Below, in pieces: positions 1 to 11,100 of a stretch of DNA of 64,000 bases. Origin of the DNA: Dysidea avara. Its lineage: Eukaryota; Porifera; Demospongiae; Dictyoceratida; Dysideidae. A program made the position numbers and the translations under genes. The stretch is taken from the NCBI RefSeq assembly GCF_963678975.1, contig NC_089277.1:18056757-18120756 (forward strand), given 5' to 3'. A model generated the notes under the pieces. The model did no database searches, was not told the DNA's origin, and saw only the letters and a program-made list of their open reading frames with translations. Position 1 is the stretch's first letter. Each line of letters begins with the position of its first letter.

Positions 1-141
1 CATAACAGTAACCGCAACGAAGTTATTAGACAACAAAGTCTAAATTTTGGTAAAAACCAGCCCGAACAAACAACGGAATCCCAACTAGCTATTTACTAAG
101 GTGCTTACACTCCAAAGAACTATTCTATACAGTTTACTTAC

Positions 142-185
142 AGTGTGATCCATTCCACAGCTGGTTTCTTTGTGATTTGTCCCAT
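142..185 (-). CDS. Possible first coding exon of a leftward gene
   Basis: On the minus strand an ATG at 185 opens 14 codons (MGQITKKPAVEWIT plus two bases) that run straight into a consensus donor, GTAAGT, at 141-136. The flank to the right (about 190-480) is relatively CpG-rich (for example GCGCATGCG), as expected of a promoter. The rest of the gene would lie left of the window. I do not recognise the product. The exon is short, so chance is possible. If the missing 5' exons of SART1 lie left of the window, this exon would sit inside a SART1 intron, which lowers the confidence. Confidence 0.35.
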
Positions 186-199
186 TTCTGCTATTGCGC

Positions 200-559
200 A
201 TGCGTATCTGTACTCATGTCCACCATGCCACGTCTGGGATAAAGCAGTCGACTGTCGACTTTACCTGTCTCCATCGATGTATAACACTTTCTTTGTTATC
301 AGCTAGTAGATTTTAAGTTGAAGAACGATTTAATTCGCCTATTATAACAGGTTACACCTTACGCTATTACATAACAAATGCGCACTAGTCCGGGAAGGAT
401 CCGGTTATCCCAGAAACGGGACCTCTATGGATGTGTCCGTTTCAGTACTAGCGCATCTTGCTATGAAACGCGTTTTACAAGTTATAGCGAGTCTAAAGTT
501 TATTCTATGAGTGAGTTATGATGCCATGCCGCCATATGGCGGCAGTGGCCATTAATGGG
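200..559. other. Gene-free flank, possible promoter region
   Basis: No coding potential is seen. The stretch is richer in CpG than most of the window and lies upstream of the putative leftward exon at 142-185. It ends in GC-rich direct repeats (GCCGCCATATGGCGGC palindrome near 528-543). Confidence 0.3.
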
Positions 560-703
560 TTAATGAGGTCATGAAGTACACCTTAGCTATGGAACCTACT
601 TGACATGGTCACTATAATGAGGTGGTCCTATTAATGAGGTGATGAAGTACACCTTAGCTATGTTTGGGACCTACTTGACATGGTCACTATAATGAGGTGG
701 TCT
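560..703 (+). repeat. Tandem duplication of about 72 bp
   Basis: Two head-to-tail copies (about 560-630 and 631-703) share TTAATGAGGT..ATGAAGTACACC..TTGACATGGTCACTATAA..GAGGTGGTC. A third, partial copy of the TTGACATGGTCACTAT core occurs near 62127, and a related inverted stretch lies in the MITE at 57275-57521, so the unit belongs to a dispersed repeat family. Confidence 0.7.
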
Positions 704-1739
704 CAAAGTGAAGTCTCACTGCACAGTAGTTTAGTCTACTATGAGGAAGCATGTACAAAACAATAACTTCCCTTTTTAGGGATACATAATCAGTTTTTCC
801 TGAAGTTTTAATACCACATTTGGGTGTAAGGCTAATATGATTAATACAATTCCAGCCTGTTGTTTTGCAAGAACTACTGGAGGAGGATGCATGGGATGAC
901 AGGAGTGTCACTTGGTACACGTCAACATTGTACGCTGGTCTGTGCAGTAGGCACAACAATGAAAATTATCATATGGTGTGTGGTCTAGCCACATCTGGGC
1001 TGTGCATGCAGACTATATTAAATAACCAGATGTCACTCAAGTATTGTAGTATTGGGGGGAAATTCCACCGAAACTTTCAGTACGGCTGAAGCAATTTTCA
1101 GCCCTAGCCAGCCCTTTGAGACCTGAAAAGTGTGTTGATACAGTAGTGTGTGTTTTGTGGTATTGTTGCATAATCTGTGTGCTCTAGACTCTTTCCCCAG
1201 TTACAAGGAAACTTATAAAGTCAGTCTGTACACACTGGCTGGTCTCGATACTCATGTCAATCATAGGAGCAGAACTTACCATGCAGTCCTTTCCCTATAC
1301 ACATTACATCATCACACCACCTTTAAGGCATTTGTATCTTGGCAATGGTAACTCGTGTTGATAAAAATTTAAGAACTATTTTATGCAGAATCGTTTTGCA
1401 AATTTAATGACGTTTACCGTATTTACGCCATGTAGCCACACTTGAGTGGTGGCATGATAATGTCAAGGGCTTCAACATCATTTTTGAGCATCGAGTGATG
1501 GTGAAATTCAAATAGTTGCTGCATCAATATTATGAATAAACTCTGTAGCATTTAACCATGTAAATATGGTATTCTGAATCCGTGCACTGAAGAATGCAAG
1601 CCACTAGTATATCTGCAGGTATAGACAACCTCTCTTGTTTTCCTACTTCTTTTTCTATGATCCCTAGTCTCAACTTTAAAATTTCTATTGTTTATTAACA
1701 TAATTACGACAAATGAACCAGTACATACCACATCAAAAG

Positions 1740-2110
1740 GAAGAATGATGCCAGGAGAATTGTGATTAAATTAATTTTGCATCTGAACATGTGCCCCGAC
1801 AATCAATTACTGAAAATTGAAGTGACCATTGTGCTTTGTTTTCAGCTATGTTCCGCCCGTTACTTACCATTACAAATGAAGAGCAGTTTGAGAAGATCTC
1901 TGCAATCAATCCAGCCACTAAGGAAAATATGGGATGATTCCTGTAGGGGCTACTCACTGTCATGAACTGCCTTAATCTGTCAGCGAAGAGAAATGAGACA
2001 CAAAGGAGGACAAAGTTAAGTCCATGATGCAGTAGTGCAACTGTACATACTACATACTGTGGTATGTCAAAAGGTACCTGTTGAGCTGAAGTGACCTTAA
2101 CAGTGAAAAA
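1740..2110 (+). repeat. Degenerate copy of an exon-like dispersed repeat
   Basis: This segment matches, in inverted orientation, the putative small gene at 10859-11215. It keeps the intron-like stretch (ATGTGCCCCGACAATCAATT), the acceptor (TTTTCAG before CTATGTTCCGCCC) and the exon end (CACAAAGGAGGACAAAG). The donor that is GTAAGT in the other copy is TTAAGT here, and the coding frame is disrupted by an extra block. It is a DNA-level duplicate, because the intron is retained. Confidence 0.55.
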
Positions 2111-2162
2111 AATTGAGCCTGTAGCCTCAACTACTACTGAGTTATCCTTGTCTGAAATCAAT

Positions 2163-2206
2163 CAGTCAAGTCAATCAGTCAGTCGGTCAGTCAGTCAGCA
2201 GAAAAC
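2163..2206 (+). repeat. TCAG-type tetranucleotide microsatellite
   Basis: Short degenerate run of TCAG/TCAA units (CAGTCAGTCGGTCAGTCAG). It has no coding value. Confidence 0.55.
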
Positions 2207-2510
2207 TCCACTTAAAAAAGAATTCATAGCAACCTATTGGAAACATTTTGGAGGCACTATGCCTTACCAATACTGCCAAGGCACATCATGAAGTAATAGG
2301 GAAAACTTTCAGGGGATAGGTAATAGGGGATAGGTTTTGGGATAATATTTTTGGTCAGAAAACTTTCACGATCCCTACAGTACTATAAACAAAGCCATAT
2401 TATCATTAGTTACCATGAGTAAAGAAACCAAAGCCACACATAATAAAAGAGCCTGAAGGCTACCATAGATATACTGTACAGTCGACTCACTTCCTTAAGT
2501 ACAGATCAGA

Positions 2511-2561
2511 CATTTAATCCCTAATTCAGTCATGGGTATTGACTGAAGTAGGGATTAAATG
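2511..2561. repeat. Short hairpin, dispersed-repeat terminus
   Basis: CATTTAATCCCTA at the left is the exact reverse complement of TAGGGATTAAATG at the right, and the inner AGTCA/TGACT also pair. A degenerate version of the hairpin with the same following sequence (TTGTTTCACTACTTTTTTCTTT) occurs around 11336-11390 and 12269-12300, where the element at 11414-12267 splits it. Confidence 0.6.
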
Positions 2562-3397
2562 TCCAATACAGGTATAGGCAATTCAACTTCTCTTGTTTCA
2601 CTAGTTTTTAGCTATTCCCTTGTTTCACTACTTTTTTCTTTCATCCCTAATCCCAACTATGAAATTAAAACTACACCTCCAGCTAAGGACAACATTTCAC
2701 AACATATAATTTTTGCTTATATCATCTTAACGATGTAAAGGCAGTTACAGGATAGTAGTGGTTTGGTGATGTTATAGGGTACTTCTTTTGGGGCACAATA
2801 TATATTGTTGTAATAATTATTATTTATTTGTCCTGTCCTGGTCAGCTAACACTGCGTGTGTAGTATGATTTGTTTGGTCTATATAGTTACATGTGTGGTT
2901 TCCATGGTGACATGTTTATTTACTTTCTTTTTTTAATGCAATATTGTTTTGCTACACTTGTATGAGTTAGTAGCCATGGCGACAGCAGCTATTAGAACTA
3001 ATTATGGATAATTGGTGTCATAGAAAAGTACCTCTGTTTTTCCTTTTTCATTCATGAAAAGGGACAGTGTACCACCATGTACATTGTTTATAAGATTTTT
3101 TTAAACCTGGTATATGACCACACCTGGCCACAGATCAGCTGTGAATGATCAACTTGTTGGGGGAAAGTTATCTGTCTGTTTTTCTGAATGTGCCCACGTC
3201 AACTTTTCATGTCAACTTTTCATGTCAACTACAACGCATACACAAACCATGATAAACATGCCAACAATAGAGTGCACTGTAAAACACTTATTTTCCTCAT
3301 GTTTGTTGTCACACATGTTGTTTGGACTCTGCTAATTAATAGTATATAAGTGGGTGTATTATATATATATATTTTTTTGATAGCCTGCTTTTTTTCC

Positions 3398-3772
3398 ACA
3401 ATGACGTTTTTTGACGTCACAAAACAAAATGGCCGTGCTAGTGTGGGGACTTTGTACAGAGAGGTATTGGGCGAGATAGTGTTTCCCTATGATAGCGTTT
3501 ATAAATTCGAAAAAGGGCGAAGGTGAAGTATATAGTATTTAATGCAATGCAAATAAGCCTAGTTGTGTCCGAATTTTTGGTCTGCTTTCCTTATTAGAAT
3601 GCGTTTTGCCTTGTAACGGTACGTGTACTACATCTTACCCTTATTATCTCGTGGTTCCAAGTGTAGAAAACTATAGACAACATTCATTTCAAATACTGTG
3701 TGCTAAAGTTTCTGAAGCCCCCACACTAACACGGCCATTTTATCACTTATGACATCAAATTTCGTCATTGCG
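3398..3772. mobile_element. MITE with inverted repeats of about 55 bp
   Basis: The left end CACAATGACGTTTTTTGACG and the reverse complement of the right end (CGCAATGACGAAATTTGATG) align, followed by AAAATGGCCGTG.TAGTGTGGGG in both arms. The same AATGGCCG..TAGTGTGGGGAC block occurs in the terminal repeats of the pogo-like element at 23170-25269, so the two are probably related. The body is non-coding. Confidence 0.65.
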
Positions 3773-4159
3773 GATATTATCCATTCCAGCATAGAGAGAG
3801 TGTTGAACATTATAAGATGGGCTGGATGTCTGTACAAGTTTCCTGGTCTTTTGATTATTATGGTTTCTGGTCTGTCTCCCACTGACCCAATATTCAACAT
3901 GTGGCTGGCTGCTAGCCAGCCACATGGGTAGTTATACACAGAATAATATTATGACCTGCAGTAGATAACCTTATGAAATTCTGTCATCCAACACGATGTA
4001 GTTTTAACTCTTTTGGATACTTGGTGATAAGCACTGTCCAATTACAGGGCTAGCAGGACTATAGTGACATCATTCCTTCTATGCTGGACAAAGGGCCATC
4101 CCTTACACCTGTGTGTGTCCTAGTTATAGAGGTTTCATAATTTCTAGGGTCTAAATGTA

Positions 4160-4810
4160 TATGTGACCAGATTTTATAAAACCGATCCAAATCGCACATC
4201 AGGCAAAATCAAACTAACACCACCAGTGGATAGCTACACTATCGTACTAGTAGTTTTGACACTCAGTACCACTCAAACTACTTGAGGCTGGTTTCAACAG
4301 ATGTCTTTTCTGGGTGGTGTGTAGAGCTTGAATGGTGGATTTAGGCCTTGTGAAGGACCTGGCTTGGCAAAAATCAGTGGTTTACTGGTGGACAGCCTGA
4401 TAATGTAGGCCAGACGTTTTTCTGTGGATTTTGCTACATATCAACCACTAAGGAGCAAGCACAACCCTGTAATCTCGTCTCTGGACTCCAATCATGGTCT
4501 GTCACCATTTTGATGTCTAACCCTTGCCCACCCCGCCACCCCCCACCCTCCACCCCTTTGTGAGGACTCGTGATACTACTTCGCTCGTCCAATAGCTCAG
4601 ATTTTCTATCTTATTTGGCGGGAAACTCTACAAGCAGCTACAAGTACTGGAAGTGGTCTGAAAGGTAACAGATTGATGCATCTTTAGTGTAAGTTTCATA
4701 CGCGTGCTTGCTATCCTTGGAGAGTTATGCTGGCTTGAATTCTTTAAAACCGTTTATCTTGAAACTTCTAATGTGCGATTTGGATCGTTTTTCCAAAATC
4801 CAGTCACATA
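4160..4810. mobile_element. TATGTGACC-type MITE, TA target site
   Basis: The left end TATGTGACCAGATTTTATAA and the right end ..CCAAAATCCAGTCACATA are inverted repeats, continuing through CCGATCCAAATCGCACAT and ATGTGCGATTTGGATCG. TA dinucleotides flank both ends (4158-4159 and 4811-4812). At 651 bp it is nearly the same length as the related element at 44004-44649 and shares its C-rich internal block. Confidence 0.7.
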
Positions 4811-5122
4811 TATACACTGATACAAATGGAGCCATGAAAATGTACCAAAGTGTCCACATTTCTCCATGTGCTTTTTAAGGGATTTGCTGTAGTCAAGGAT
4901 TGAGGCTAACAAACTACTTAACACCCTACGTAAATCAAGGTGGTTTTCAAGTCTAGTGATTTTATCAAAGGGTGACGTCGTTACACTATATATTCCCATC
5001 CAAATTCTCTAATAGAACAGTCGGATAAATATAACAGTTACTTTGTGGTGACTGACTTGTAAGTTAGTGTATGCATGTCTTACAGTACAATACTTTAGCA
5101 TAGTGTTATGTGTTAACTGTAG

Positions 5123-8100
5123 GGCAAAGAGGATCAAAAATGTTAAACAAGAACATTCATCAGTTGCTGAACGGGTAAGGATATACTGTTTACACTACAT
5201 TTTTCGTCTGTATGTGTGTGTATCCACTTGTGTGTATGTGTATCCACATGTGTGTATGTGTATCCACATGTGTGTATGTGTATCCACATGTGTGTATGTG
5301 TATCCACATGTGTGTATGTGTATCCACTTGTGTGTATGTGTATCCACATGTGTGTATGTGTATCCACATGTGTGTATGTGTATCCACATGTGTGTATGTG
5401 TATCCACATGTGTGTATGTGTATCCACATGTGTGTATGTGTATCCACATGTGTGTATGTGTATCCACATGTGTGTATGTGTATCCACATGTGTGTATGTG
5501 TATCCACATGTGTGTATGTGTATCCACTTGTGTGTATGTGTATCCACTTGTGTGTATGTGTATCCACATGTGTGTATGTGTATCCACATGTGTGTATGTG
5601 TATCCACTTGTGTGTATGTGTATCCACATGTGTGTATGTAAGAAATGTTAGTTACAGTATGTACCTATTGTATCACATGATACTACTGTACACATGTGTA
5701 TGTGCAGGTTGCTAGTTTGTTAGCAAATGCTCCGAGAGTAAAAGAAGAGCCCATTGACTATTCCCAGCAGGGAGATGGTAAGTAGTGATACAATTTGTAA
5801 CTTACATGTAGTATATGAGCTTTTCAGCTATTAGAGTTAATAGTGAACTGTGTGTGTGTTTGCATGTGTGTTGTGTGTGTGTGTGTGTGTGTATGTTTGT
5901 GTACTTACACAAATCATAATGCATGTACCTACATACAGAGAAAACTCTATAATCTGATACTAAAATATTGTCAAGGTAGTAACTTAGAGAAAAGTTTTTT
6001 TGGTGCAGCAAACGGTGTCGGATTATAGAGGTGTCGGATTAGAGTGATTTCACAGGTGTCCCTGTGTTTGGCATGACCATAAAAATGGCAGATAGATTTT
6101 GCTTTACTTTCTGCTTGCTCTGTATTCTTATATTGTGTGCCAACTGTTTCAGTTTGTAAGAAGTATATGTAGTAAACACATGAAAAATATTGTGTGGTAA
6201 CTCCGCATCTTTTTCATTGCTGTTCTGTTAGGGATGAGTTTAGTGTTGGATAGCACTGCAGAGTTCTGTAGACAAGTCGGCGGTGATGAAAGTAAGCCGT
6301 CACATCCTTATGGTACTTGTGTGGTACATGTTGCCTTCACAGGTGATAGGAGACACAGTGTAAAAGAAGAAGATATGGTGTGTGTAGTGTGTGTGTGTGT
6401 AGTGTGTGTGTTGTGTGTAGTGTGTGTGTAGTGTGTGTGCTGTGTGTGTGTGTGTGCCGTGTGTGTGTGCTGTGTGTGTGTGTATCTGTAGTGAAATATT
6501 TTGATTGAAAATGGGCAGATAGGATAGTGTTATTTATACCAATTGTGTGTGCTGGAGATGTGCCACTTCTAAGAAAAGGTTTTGAAGTACTGTGAAACTG
6601 GACAGAATATCATAACCGGTTACTGGGAAAATCATAACTACTAGTTATCCGGTTAACTGAACTTAATGAAATTTTCTCTATTTGTAATGTTGAATTCAAT
6701 GCACCTTAGTATAGTTTATCAGATTACACTTGTAGTGGCCAAAGTAATAGTCAACATATCATTATACATAAAGCTGAATCTTATAACAAGTGTGATATCA
6801 ATGTTGAAGAATGAAAACAATACATTTTTGCGTGAATATATTAGAGAATGGTTATCTGGTTATGGGAAGAAATAACTGATAACTGAATTTATAAAAATAA
6901 CTGGTCGATTAATCAGTTAACCGGTTAAGTTTCACAGCTCTAGTGCTAATCCATATAGCTTTTAACTCCCTAGTTTGTATATTTTCTCATATGCTATGTG
7001 GTGACTTGTATATGTGACTGGATAGGTGTTACATGTATTTGTGTAGCTTGTGTCTTGCTTTTGAAAGAACATGTATTGTAGGACTTCAGTGATGATGGAG
7101 GACATTCTCCTAAGAGGCCAGAATCACCGAAGGTATTGTAACAATGTGTACGTGTATCTGCAAAATACCAAGTTGAAGATTGATTTGACCTCTAAAAGAA
7201 TTAGCCAGCTGAGCATGTGCAGTAAATTTGACCACCCTAATATCCACCCATTACATTGCAAGCACCATAATATCTGAGCACCAAAAATGAGTGTTCAATT
7301 AGAGTAGTTTGATTAATCATGTTAGAAAAGTGTATGCTCTAATAGAGTAAGTGAGCAGAATTTTATGGTGAGTTTTACCTGAGCATTTTTGTGATGAGCT
7401 GGCCTGTACAGGAACAATCCTTGGTATGTCACATTCAAAAATAATAACCCAATTACCCCTGGGCTGTATGACATATTCAAGCACTATTGTTTCTCAGTGT
7501 TTGATAGTAAAACGTGGGCAATGCATTGGATTACTCTAATAGAACACACACTTAAATTCTAGTTGTCAAACTACTCTAATTGAGCAGTCACAATGTACGA
7601 TACACTTGAAATGATATATTTAACAACTGTGTAGTTGCAGCTGATATACTTGCACTGTAGTCCAGCACCAGTTATTACTCCTTTGCACACTGTTACATCT
7701 AGAAACAAATAAACTAACTCATGTGCACTCTTAAAATTAATTGTATTAAATTAGACCTTCACCATAGCTCTATGATTGTGCAGTCAAGATATTGATATGC
7801 AAATATATATACTCTATATGTATCACGTTCACACCTCAGATCAAAGGGGCTGGCCAACCAGTTGGTGATTTTGTCCGGGTTACATCTGAATGTACCTGGG
7901 CTACATCTGGGCAGCAATTATGAGACATTAAGGCCAAAATCAATTGTGGGGTTTGATTAATACTCACGTGATTAGTATGCATGACTTGGATTTTGCCATG
8001 AAAACCACTCAGTGTTTTGTCACCCTGACTATCCTATGAGTTTAAAAAACGTTGGGCTATGGTGAGAACTAGTGCTATAGCAAGTGTTTCCACACGTTTT

Positions 8101-11100
8101 CAAGTACATTCATTACTGATAACTCAAAATTGCTAGTCTACATGATATAACCGCTATGCAAGTAGCTTCCCATCTAGGTCCAGTAATCATGCCATAAATG
8201 ATTGATTAAAACATTAAACTCACATAACCAAAATTCTCCATGATATCTCTAGGATTTGTCCATTCATCATAGCCAAATGTAGCCAGAACATACTAGCTTC
8301 TGACCCATAATTGAATCTGTGTATATAACATATTCAGTAATTGCACTCATATTAGTTTGAGTTTGGGTGAATGATCGTCCAGTGCAGCCTATTAACCTGC
8401 TACAGATTTGAAACGTATTAGCTGTAACACGGGGAATTTGGGCTTTTGCCTGATAAGTATTTCCTCATACCCATGTTACAACTACAGTGAACCAAACCAT
8501 CAGTTATCTGAATCCCTTTGTTCTCAGTCAATGATAAAAGTGTTCAGATAAGTGATAACTGAAGCCCATACCATTTATATACAGAGTTCTATTGAAATAC
8601 TCTAATAGAACATACACCTGTTTAAAATACTCTAATAGAACAGTCATTTCCAATTTCAGATAAATGAGGGTACAAATAAACGAGGGTCAGATAACCAAGA
8701 GTCTATTGTTTTACATATTACATGACTGTTATGCGATAATTTGGTATATATATTGTGCATCGCTATTACTAGTACAAGTACTTGTATGTTGTGATAATCA
8801 AGATTCAAGATATCCCGGTATCCATTGTGTATTCACTTCACTTCTTAGGAACAAGATCTCTATCAAGAACCAGAGCCTGTTTTGGCTGGAGGTGTTACTG
8901 TGGCATTACAAATGGCTGGCAGAAAAGGTAGCTAGTGTTTGATTATATCAGCCATATTGTTTAGCTAATGGTGGTTGTAGGATTTTTAATGAGTGAAGAA
9001 GATAGGAAAAAGCAAAAAGAGCAGTCACGCACTATTGTGAAGGGTGATAGACCTAAAGCGTAAGTGTTTTTCAATTATAAACTTGACCGTTGTCTTTGCT
9101 AATTAACCAGTTGTGTGCAGTTTTTCTTTGCTCTTACAGACCACACAAAGTTGACCTTATTTTCCATTATCTTGCTATTGTCTTCAGATAACCACTGTCA
9201 AAAAATCTACCGACTTTTCCCTATATGCATTAAAAGCTTGTCTTTGGCTGCAAAGGTTTTTCTGTATATACTACAATACTTAACATATCCAACATTGTTT
9301 TACTAACTCTGGTAGTACTGATGTAGCTACAGAAATGAAATTTTAACGTTCATGTGGTTAATTTTTTTTCTTGTAGTGTTTACAGAGAAGATAAGGATAG
9401 AGACAGAGACTGGTATGTTGGCTGTCTGTGTTGTTCATTCATTGTGTGTGGTTTACTGTATAGGAAGGACAGAGAAAGAGATCCAAGAGATCATAGAGAC
9501 AATTACCGCAGTATCACTACTTTTGCAGAGAAGAAGGATTATCGTCCTGATGTCAAAGTGGAGTATGTTGATGACTTTGGTAGAATGTTAGACCCCAAAG
9601 AGGTACACTTTCACTCACACACACGCACACGCTAATATATATATATATATATACTTTTTTTTAAATTTACACTCTTGTGTTGTTAGGCTTTCAGACACAT
9701 GTCGCACAAATTTCATGGCAAAGGATCAGGTCGGAAGAAAACTGAGAAGCGTGTGAAGAAATTACAAGAGGAATTTGTAAGTTCATGTGTATACGTATGT
9801 TTAACTAGGTACAAACCTTATTGAATTATGGCATTTCTAAATTCTGTACAAAGATCCATCAAACTACAATGTAGGCTTAGCCATAGATAATATACAGTAC
9901 AGTATGTATGTTAGGGATCATGGTGGTTTGGGATTTCTTGCCCAAAATTATCACCCAAAAACAGCCTTACCTTATCTTTATAACAGCTTGGCAGTATTGG
10001 TTAGGCATAAGTCACATAAACATCTTCAGAGCAACATTAAACCCTTCTAACAAATTTCTATAAATTTTCTAAGAATTTTCTTTTGATAACTGATGCCTCC
10101 AGCCAAGCATAACTTGACATATGCATAAGGTGGTGCTAAACCAATTAAGTCCAGCCACACAAAACAATTTACTTCAACCCATGCGCTTAATGAGCCATTT
10201 TAGGGTGGCCCAAAACTTTGCTAGTGTACAACTTAATCTATGCTTTAAAAGCTGCTGTGATAGCCTGTGATGCTTTAGGTTGGCATACAAAGTTCGTGAA
10301 ATCACACGCCTTCATTTTTCACCTATATAACTCTGAAGTTTTCAAACCGATTTTAAAATACGTAACTTGGCCAATGAACAACCTAGCACTAAGTCACTTC
10401 TGGTTCTCATCTTGTAGAACAATTCTACGCTTTCCTTTCACTGTTAACAACATCGAAAATAGTGGAAAGGCACACCTGTGGACTACAACGATGGTTAACA
10501 ACTCCGTCAAGCCTGACTCACAAAAGTTCAAAACTTACTATTGTAGAGTAACACTTACCTGATGCCTATACTGAATTTTGATGGTCTGTGGTGCATAATT
10601 TTGAAGTTATTTAGTAAGAAAGGAGATAGTTTGCTAGTCAGGGCATGGTCGTAAAACAGTAATCAGATGATGGCAGCTGGTGCCATTCACCAGAGTTGTG
10701 ACAAGCTAATAGTTTTAAAATGTGAATAGCATTAGTCATATCAACAACAGTAGCTGGGCAGTCTGACAGAGCTTGTCCCCATTGGTCCACTGTGACGCTT
10801 TGCTGTGGTCTATGGATTTCTACGTTTGTTCGCGCATTATTGCAAGCATGCTGTCCAATTAACTTTGTACGGCTGTCCTTAATCGGTTCAGTGCCACCAT
10901 AAGGTTATGGGTTTGATTTCTTCTCCGTTCGATGTTGCTCTGTCTAGATACATGCCTTTTCATTAACCGCAGTATGTACAATACACACATCATGGACTTA
11001 CCTTTATCCTCCTTTGTGTCCCAGTTCTTTTCGCTGAAAACACAAGGTGTCGATTTGTGGTAGCACCATACGGCTTATGGGCGGAACATAGCTGAAAATG

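Noticed and set aside
865-1089. Plus ORF with ELLEEDAWDD, first taken for a SART1 N-terminal exon
   Set aside because: No splice sites in phase and no alignment with SART1 beyond a few acidic residues.
1766-2161. 131-residue minus ORF with a hydrophobic stretch
   Set aside because: It covers a degenerate dispersed repeat antisense to the exon-like unit; no conserved pattern.
5206-5640. CRISPR-like array
   Set aside because: Units are directly adjacent with no unique spacers, and the genome is eukaryotic.
5067-5715. Six overlapping Cys/His-rich ORFs of 140-194 residues
   Set aside because: All are frames of the 20-bp minisatellite inside a SART1 intron; the repetition, not coding, keeps them open.
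9352-9635. Two overlapping ORFs of 79 and 93 residues as separate genes
   Set aside because: They are read-through of SART1 exons 9377-9412 and 9464-9602 and their introns.
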